From Dehalococcoidia bacterium UBA5627 (GTDB lineage Bacteria; Chloroflexota; Dehalococcoidia; Dehalococcoidales; UBA5627): DNA of 10,689 nucleotides. The notes below the pieces were generated by a model. The model saw only the letters and a list, made by a program, of their open reading frames with translations, was not told the origin of the DNA and ran no database searches. Where the stretch lies: NCBI GenBank assembly GCA_002421585.1, contig DIKD01000008.1:1-10689 (forward strand). Direction: 5' to 3'. The translations under genes were made by a program, and so were the position numbers. Below, piece by piece: positions 6,612-10,689 of this stretch; position 1 is the stretch's first letter, and every line of letters begins with the position of its first letter.

Positions 6612-7295
6612 TTAAAAGCGTTCCTTAATTATAATAAAAAAATCGGTAAAACCTTGTTTGAAGCTGGATACTTTACTGATGTTGGCAATACGACCTTTGT
6701 CTATTTGACGGATTTCTACCACCTTTAGCCCGGCTTTTTTGGCTTTAACAACCATTTCCTGCTCCATTTCAAATCCGTCATAGTGCAGGTTCAATTTAAG
6801 AAAGTCCTCTTTCCTGATTGCATTGTAGCCGGAGCAAACATCGGTATATTTTGTGCCGAATAGTATATTGGATGTTTTGGTTAAGACCCAGTTGCCAAAC
6901 TTATGATAGAGCGGCATTTTGGGGCTGGCATTTAAGAATCTGGAGCCTTTTGCAAAATCATAACCGTTGGTTAAGGGTTCAATATATTTTGGTAAATCGA
7001 ATGGGTCAGTGGAGCCATCCGCATCCATTGTAACAATAATATCTCCCTCAGCCTGTGCAATCCCGAATTTCAGGGCATCTCCCTTTCCCTTGCCCGGCTG
7101 GGTAACTATCTTGATATATGGCTTAAGTTTCTTCGCCACTTCAATCGTATTATCAGTCGAATTGCCGTCCACCAGAAGGATTTCATCTACCCAATCCGGA
7201 ATCTTGGGTAAAACGTGCGGCAGGTTTTCCGCTTCATTTAATGTGCAGATGATCACCGATACCGGCGGGCAGTTGGGGGGCCTTTCCAAACTCAT
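6612..7295 (-). CDS. Family 2 glycosyltransferase, polyprenol-phosphate-sugar synthase type
   Basis: A 227-residue GT-A fold enzyme similar to dolichol/polyprenol-phosphate mannosyltransferases (DPM1-like). The N-terminus PPVSVIICTLNEAENLP (residues 10-26), ILLVDGNSTDNT (39-50, D43 for nucleotide binding), the metal-binding DADGS (91-95) and KGSRF (116-120) are all standard. I see no membrane segment, so it is probably cytoplasmic or peripherally membrane-bound. Longer relatives carry C-terminal membrane helices that this one lacks. Inferred reaction: transfer of a sugar from a nucleotide donor to undecaprenyl phosphate or a lipid-linked glycan. The donor could be the GDP-heptose made upstream, but this is not shown. 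The start lies seven bases after the transaldolase stop; its only purine-rich ribosome site is about 13 bases away and weak, so it may depend on coupled translation. Confidence 0.8.
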   Translation of the reverse strand: MSLERPPNCPPVSVIICTLNEAENLPHVLPKIPDWVDEILLVDGNSTDNTIEVAKKLKPYIKIVTQPGKGKGDALKFGIAQAEGDIIVTMDADGSTDPFDLPKYIEPLTNGYDFAKGSRFLNASPKMPLYHKFGNWVLTKTSNILFGTKYTDVCSGYNAIRKEDFLKLNLHYDGFEMEQEMVVKAKKAGLKVVEIRQIDKGRIANISKVSSFKQGFTDFFIIIKERF

Positions 7296-7302
7296 CTACT
7301 AG

Positions 7303-7983
7303 CTACTGTCCTTCATCAAGCATATCCATAGCTTTTTTGGCGTCCGTTACAAACTGTTTTACTGTTTCACGTGTGTATTGATGGTCTGCCATTTTTGCAA
7401 GCATTGCCGGTGGAGTTGTTACAATGTGTGCTCCCGCTAAAGCGGCGGAAATGACATCTCCTACCGAGCGGATACTGCCGACAATAATTTTACTCTTGTA
7501 ATCCCAGCGCTCCAGCCAGTCAGCCGAGTTGGCAATGACGGCAGCTGAATCACCACCTTCGTCGGAAATCCTGCCGGCAAAGATACTGATATAGGTTGCT
7601 CCGGATTTGGCTGCCAGCATTACCTGTCCGATGGAAAGCGCGGCTGTGGCGTTAACCATAATCCCGGCTTCCTCAAGCTGCTTGATAACCCCGTAACAGG
7701 GCACCCCGTCCTGATTGATTTGGGGAATTTTAATGGCAATGTTCTGTGCCCAGGAGTCGAATTTTTTTGCCTGAGAAACCATTTCGGCCAGGTCGTTGGT
7801 GGTTACCTCTACGGAAAGGGGGTTAGGAGATATCAATTTGGCAATTTCTTTGGCGCGTGTTTCAATGTTGTAAGCGCCGTCTTTTAACATAATGGAAGGA
7901 TTGGTGGTTACACCGTCGATTATGCCCATATCCGTCCATTTCTGAATTTCGTTCAAATTTGCCGAGTCTAAAAAGATTTCCAT
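7303..7983 (-). CDS. Short-form transaldolase / fructose-6-phosphate aldolase family
   Basis: 226 residues, the length of the small transaldolases (TalC/FSA group) rather than the ~315-residue TalB type. Signature segments are FLDSANLNEIQKW (residues 4-16), DGVTTNPSIM (23-32), IKIP with the Schiff-base lysine at K85, the same number as in E. coli FsaA, and ISIFAGRISDEGGDS in the middle. The ATG has an excellent GGAGG seven bases upstream. The gene sits 24 bases downstream of gmhB, in the heptose module. Inferred role: moving a three-carbon dihydroxyacetone unit from fructose-6-P to erythrose-4-P, making the sedoheptulose-7-P used by GmhA. The family also includes fructose-6-P aldolases, which do not make sedoheptulose-7-P; sequence alone does not separate them, so I leave the symbol empty. 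The usual NVTLIFS-type strand here reads VNATAALS, a variation worth noting. Confidence 0.85.
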   Translation of the reverse strand: MEIFLDSANLNEIQKWTDMGIIDGVTTNPSIMLKDGAYNIETRAKEIAKLISPNPLSVEVTTNDLAEMVSQAKKFDSWAQNIAIKIPQINQDGVPCYGVIKQLEEAGIMVNATAALSIGQVMLAAKSGATYISIFAGRISDEGGDSAAVIANSADWLERWDYKSKIIVGSIRSVGDVISAALAGAHIVTTPPAMLAKMADHQYTRETVKQFVTDAKKAMDMLDEGQ

Positions 7984-8007
7984 TGTATGTCCTCCACAAA
8001 AGTTGTT

Positions 8008-8601
8008 TTAAGGTTTAGCTCCATTTTTTATTACAGAAGCCGCCTGTAACAGGTTTTCGCAAATGAAATCCGGCTTTGCGTTTTCCTGCTCCATTCGCCG
8101 GCATAATTCGCATTTTTCCTTTCCGATAAGTATGGTTTTACAACCGGCGCTTTTCCCGGCTTGAATATCGGTAAGCCCGTCACCTACCATCCATGATTTG
8201 GAAATGTCGATATCCAGTTCACCGGCTGCTTTTATTATAAGACCCGGTTTTGGTTTGCGGCAATCACAGACTTTCTTAAGTTCGGGGACTTTTGCCTGCG
8301 GATGATGCAAACAGTAGTATTCGGCATCGACGTTGGCATCCTTGCTGATAAGTTGGTCGACAAGCCGTTGGCGTATTGCCTCGAATGTTTTTTTTGACAT
8401 GTGCTTTTTGGCGACGCCGGGTTGATTTGAAACAACGATGACCTTGTATCCTGCTTTACGAAACAGTGCAACGGCTTCCGGCACGCCGCAAATAATCTGC
8501 AGCTGGTCAACAGTAAACGGAGAATCGATAATTCCCTGTTCCTGGTGGTAGATAAGTTCATTTATAACGCCGTCGCGGTCAAGAAATACGGCTTTTTCCA
8601 T
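8008..8601 (-). CDS. gmhB: D-glycero-D-manno-heptose-1,7-bisphosphate 7-phosphatase (HAD family)
   Basis: 197 residues. It removes the C7 phosphate of heptose-1,7-bisphosphate to give heptose-1-phosphate. The HAD nucleophile motif FLDRDGVINE is at residues 6-15 (D8 nucleophile, D10 acid/base), VVSNQPGVAKK (56-66) is motif II, and MVGDGLTDIQAG (138-149) carries the magnesium aspartates D141 and D145. The zinc-loop cysteines and histidine typical of GmhB are all present: C97 and H99 (CLHHP), then C112 and C114 (CDCRKPKPG). A longer frame begins with GTG at 8637, but it lacks a ribosome site and adds 12 residues ahead of the conserved N-terminus. The ATG at 8601 has AAAGGG ten bases upstream. 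A second cysteine pair, C164 and C167 (CELC), lies outside the known zinc loop. Anomer preference is not visible; context with HddA suggests the alpha anomer. Confidence 0.9.
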   Translation of the reverse strand: MEKAVFLDRDGVINELIYHQEQGIIDSPFTVDQLQIICGVPEAVALFRKAGYKVIVVSNQPGVAKKHMSKKTFEAIRQRLVDQLISKDANVDAEYYCLHHPQAKVPELKKVCDCRKPKPGLIIKAAGELDIDISKSWMVGDGLTDIQAGKSAGCKTILIGKEKCELCRRMEQENAKPDFICENLLQAASVIKNGAKP

Positions 8602-8618
8602 ACCTAATTTACCCTTTT

Positions 8619-9215
8619 TTATTTTACAGACTCCCACTTCATTTCTGTCGCCTTCAGCTTCGGGTGTGAAACAATCAGGTGCCAGACAACAGCCTGAAAT
8701 GCTTCAGTGTGCGGAGTAACCGAAGTTGTGTTCACAGTGGGAATAATCACACAGCCATCGGCAACTTGGGCGGTATAGCCGCCGTCACGTCCAACGATAC
8801 CCAGTATTTTTGCCCCGGTTTGTTTAGCGTATTGAAGAGCACGCACAAGGTTTACACTGACTCCTTTTTCTTCGTTTCCGCCCCCGACTGAAAAAATAAA
8901 GATGCCGTCGTTGTTGTTCAGACGGCTTATCTTTAACCATTCTACAAAAGCCCCTTCCCATCCGTCATCGTTTATGCGGGCGGTCAGTTCGGAGACATTA
9001 TCTAGTGGGGAATAAGACTCGATGCCGGCTATTTTTCTGAAATCGTTTACGGCATGTGTGGCATTACCGGCGCCGCCGCCGACTCCCAAGAAGAATAACC
9101 TTCCGCCTTTTTGGCGAATGGAACAAATAATATCAACCATATCATCGATACTTTTTCGGTTCAGCAACTCGGCTATTTTCGCCGCTTCTTTTAAATGGCC
9201 ATCCGTATAATTCAT
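8619..9215 (-). CDS. gmhA: Sedoheptulose-7-phosphate isomerase (phosphoheptose isomerase, SIS domain)
   Basis: A 198-residue SIS-domain protein that converts sedoheptulose-7-phosphate to D-glycero-D-manno-heptose-7-phosphate, the first step of heptose activation. I see the glycine-rich FFLGVGGGAGNATHAVNDF (residues 41-59), the sugar-phosphate loop FSVGGGNEEKGVS (108-120), and the closing HTEAFQAVVWH (169-179). Hand alignment to the E. coli enzyme puts the metal ligands at H54, D58, E171 and H179, where E. coli has His, Glu, Gln and His. I chose the ATG at 9215 because it makes a four-base ATGA overlap with the hddA stop and has GAGG five bases upstream. A GTG two codons earlier (9221) is in frame but sits inside that Shine-Dalgarno region. 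The ribosome site is in a hairpin, suggesting coupling to hddA translation. Confidence 0.9.
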   Translation of the reverse strand: MNYTDGHLKEAAKIAELLNRKSIDDMVDIICSIRQKGGRLFFLGVGGGAGNATHAVNDFRKIAGIESYSPLDNVSELTARINDDGWEGAFVEWLKISRLNNNDGIFIFSVGGGNEEKGVSVNLVRALQYAKQTGAKILGIVGRDGGYTAQVADGCVIIPTVNTTSVTPHTEAFQAVVWHLIVSHPKLKATEMKWESVK

Positions 9216-10213
9216 CTGCACCTCATTGAGGTGTTTGTCAGAATTTTTGTGCCGTCAAAATCGAAATGGAATTTTTCCCATCGGAGCCCTGCGCTTTCCA
9301 TGCATTGTATCAATCTTTTTTTGTATCCGTTTTCACAATAGAAAAGCAGAAAACCGCCGCCGCCGGCTCCTATTAATTTACCGCCGATAGCCCCGTTTTT
9401 ACGTGCCAGTTCATAGCACTCATCGATATGAGGGTCGGATATTTTACCGGAACGCTTCTTTTTGAGCTCCCAATGGGCATTCATCAATTCGCCAAGCATA
9501 TCCAGATTACCGCACTCAAGATATTTTTTAGTTTGAAAGCCGATATCCTTTATCCGGTGCAGGTTGTCAATCATCGACGGGTCATCCTGTTTTGATTTAT
9601 TATCCTGTTCGCAAAGTATATCAGATGCGCTTCTTTCTTTGCCTGTAAAAAACAGCAATAGCCGGCCTTCGAGTTCATCAATATTGTCATCTGAAATTGA
9701 TAGAGGTTCAATTGTTACGGTTCCGTCTTTTTCGAAAGTAAGACAGGTAAGACCCCCGAATGCAGCCATATACTGGTCCTGCTTACCGATCGGTTCTTTC
9801 ATTAAATCTATCTCGATATGACAGGCTTCCTCAGCAAGTCTTTTTTGAGTTGTATAGTCTTTATTATATACATGCAGTGCATGGAGTAAAGCAACGGTAA
9901 AACTGGATGAAGAACCCAGTCCGCAACCGGAGGGAACGTCTGCAGCGGAAAATAGTTCAATGCTGTGGTTTATCCCCACCAGTTCCAGGGCTGTACGGAA
10001 AATGCGGTGTTTTATTTCCGATATGTCGTTTACTATTTCTGTTTCGGAATAGCTTAAGCGTATGCTGTCGTAGAATCTCTTATGTGCGGTTATGTTGCAG
10101 TATTTATCGATAGCTCCAGCTATCAAAAATCCTCCGTATTTGGAGTAATAGGAGGGCAGGTCTGTTCCACCACCACCAAGAGTGATTCTCATGGGGGCTC
10201 TGGATAGTATCAT
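9212..10213 (-). CDS. hddA: D-glycero-alpha-D-manno-heptose-7-phosphate kinase (GHMP kinase family)
   Basis: 333 residues, the normal length for HddA. It phosphorylates D-glycero-D-manno-heptose-7-phosphate at C1 with ATP, giving the 1,7-bisphosphate, in the cytoplasm. All three GHMP signatures are present: an N-terminal RAPMRITLGGGGTDLPS (residues 5-21), the phosphate-binding PSGCGLGSSSS (94-104), and the C-terminal GGKLIGAGGGGFLLF (277-291). EPIGKQDQY (140-148) matches the substrate/active-site segment of this subgroup. The ATG follows directly on the upstream stop codon and is served by GGAGG seven bases away, so the start is firm. The last codons carry a hairpin that covers the ribosome site of the next gene, and the stop overlaps that gene as ATGA. 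Fucokinase-like GHMP proteins look similar, but the following gmhA and gmhB genes make the heptose role the best reading. Confidence 0.9.
   Translation of the reverse strand: MILSRAPMRITLGGGGTDLPSYYSKYGGFLIAGAIDKYCNITAHKRFYDSIRLSYSETEIVNDISEIKHRIFRTALELVGINHSIELFSAADVPSGCGLGSSSSFTVALLHALHVYNKDYTTQKRLAEEACHIEIDLMKEPIGKQDQYMAAFGGLTCLTFEKDGTVTIEPLSISDDNIDELEGRLLLFFTGKERSASDILCEQDNKSKQDDPSMIDNLHRIKDIGFQTKKYLECGNLDMLGELMNAHWELKKKRSGKISDPHIDECYELARKNGAIGGKLIGAGGGGFLLFYCENGYKKRLIQCMESAGLRWEKFHFDFDGTKILTNTSMRCR
9219..9233 (-). promoter_or_regulatory. Hairpin covering the gmhA ribosome-binding site
   Basis: The transcript reads CACCTC-AAT-GAGGTG, a perfect six-base-pair stem with a three-base loop. 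Its 3' arm contains the GAGG Shine-Dalgarno sequence for gmhA, five bases before the ATG at 9215. The hairpin lies in the last codons of hddA, whose stop codon overlaps the gmhA start. A ribosome finishing hddA would open the stem and release the site, so translational coupling is the natural inference. The small loop and short stem mean stability is moderate. Confidence 0.5.
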
Positions 10214-10689
10214 TTACTTTCCTCCTATATACGTTTTAAAATCCGTCAGTCCGTTTAGGGAGCCTATTTCATAAAAACGTTCTGTTACCTCGTATGCCAG
10301 CAATTGTTCATCCTCAATCAGGGGTGTAAAAACATCTCCCAGTTCATAAAATCGGTCTTCGGGAATTCCGGACAGTACATCCTTTCGAAAAATGTTTACC
10401 CCGTATTCTATATAATTCATATCGGCTGCTTTTTCGTGCTTGTTGTATTTTAACACGAGGCTGTCTCTTATAACAGTGTTGCTGGTATCAAAAAGGTTAT
10501 TATTTTTATAGACAGTCATAAGAGCAAGCTTATTCCTCGATTGGAAATAACCCCATACATCGGAAAAATCCAAGGAAACATAGGAATCGCCATAAATTGT
10601 AAAGAACCTGTCATCGAGAAGTCGCTCTGCATTCTTAAGAGCGCCTGCGGTACCTAAAGGCTTATTTTCATAACTGTAGGTAATATCAA
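10214..10689 (-). CDS. hddC: Sugar-1-phosphate nucleotidyltransferase, HddC-like (5' partial)
   Basis: The reading frame stays open to the window edge, so the N-terminal part is missing. 157 residues are visible, and the usual family length of about 230-240 suggests roughly 75-80 residues, with the GxGTRL nucleotide loop, lie outside. Visible motifs are KPLGTAGALKNA near the cut end, FFTIYGDSY (the GD aspartate usually binds the metal), and RFYEIGSLNGLTDF close to the C-terminus. All are typical of sugar nucleotidyltransferases. A TTG codon at 10573 could be misread as a start, but these motifs continue in frame upstream of it. The stop touches the start of the heptose kinase, whose strong GGAGG site lies in the last codons of this gene. 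Context suggests it transfers GMP from GTP to D-glycero-alpha-D-manno-heptose-1-phosphate, making the GDP-heptose donor in the cytoplasm. Guanylyl specificity is inferred from the neighbours; another sugar-1-phosphate or nucleotide cannot be excluded. Confidence 0.85.
   Translation of the reverse strand, partial: DITYSYENKPLGTAGALKNAERLLDDRFFTIYGDSYVSLDFSDVWGYFQSRNKLALMTVYKNNNLFDTSNTVIRDSLVLKYNKHEKAADMNYIEYGVNIFRKDVLSGIPEDRFYELGDVFTPLIEDEQLLAYEVTERFYEIGSLNGLTDFKTYIGGK

Noticed and set aside
6967..7302. Plus-strand open frame of 111 codons
   Set aside because: It is antisense to the family 2 glycosyltransferase with intact GT-A motifs, and its translation looks like reverse-strand noise.
8235..8561. 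Second minus-strand frame inside gmhB
   Set aside because: It is a shifted frame within gmhB, which has every HAD and zinc-loop residue. No domain is visible in the alternative frame.
8602..8637. GTG start giving gmhB twelve extra residues
   Set aside because: There is no Shine-Dalgarno before it, it overlaps the gmhA end, and the family N-terminus begins at the ATG at 8601, which has AAAGGG upstream.

Overview
This window is one continuous block of minus-strand genes, read from base 10689 down to base 1. It looks like the middle of a bacterial surface-polysaccharide (capsule, O-antigen or S-layer glycan) biosynthesis cluster. There are twelve protein genes; the first and last run off the window. 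I see no rRNA, tRNA, CRISPR array, transposase or phage gene, and no gene-free stretch longer than about 80 bases. Most junctions have zero to a few bases between genes or short overlaps, and I see no convincing intrinsic terminator, so the block is probably transcribed as one operon. The taxon cannot be read off directly. Base composition is moderate (roughly mid-40s % GC by eye), with strong GGAGG-type ribosome sites and regular use of GTG and TTG starts. A Chloroflexota (Dehalococcoidia-like) or other anaerobic bacterial source is possible, but this is a weak guess.

Upstream module (10689 to about 7303): a partial sugar-1-phosphate nucleotidyltransferase (HddC type), a GHMP-family heptose-7-phosphate kinase (HddA type), a sedoheptulose-7-phosphate isomerase (GmhA), a heptose-bisphosphate phosphatase (GmhB) and a short-form transaldolase. 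Together these make GDP-D-glycero-alpha-D-manno-heptose: sedoheptulose-7-P is isomerised by GmhA, phosphorylated at C1 by HddA, dephosphorylated at C7 by GmhB, and activated by HddC. The transaldolase plausibly supplies the sedoheptulose-7-P, which is an unusual dedicated addition.

Middle module (7295 to 3704): a soluble family-2 glycosyltransferase of the polyprenol-phosphate-sugar-synthase type, a Gfo/Idh/MocA oxidoreductase, an unrecognised protein whose C-terminal end looks like a TIM barrel, and a second family-2 glycosyltransferase ending in a single membrane segment.

Downstream module (3629 to 1): an extended-SDR nucleotide-sugar epimerase/dehydratase, a divergent nucleotide-sugar dehydrogenase in which the catalytic cysteine position is threonine, a classical SDR oxidoreductase, and the N-terminal part of a second Gfo/Idh/MocA oxidoreductase. 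These four redox/epimerase enzymes probably tailor an activated sugar, but which sugar cannot be decided from sequence.

Points most worth checking are the cysteine-less dehydrogenase, the unassigned TIM-barrel-like protein, the transaldolase inside the heptose operon, and a perfect hairpin that hides the gmhA ribosome-binding site at the end of hddA.
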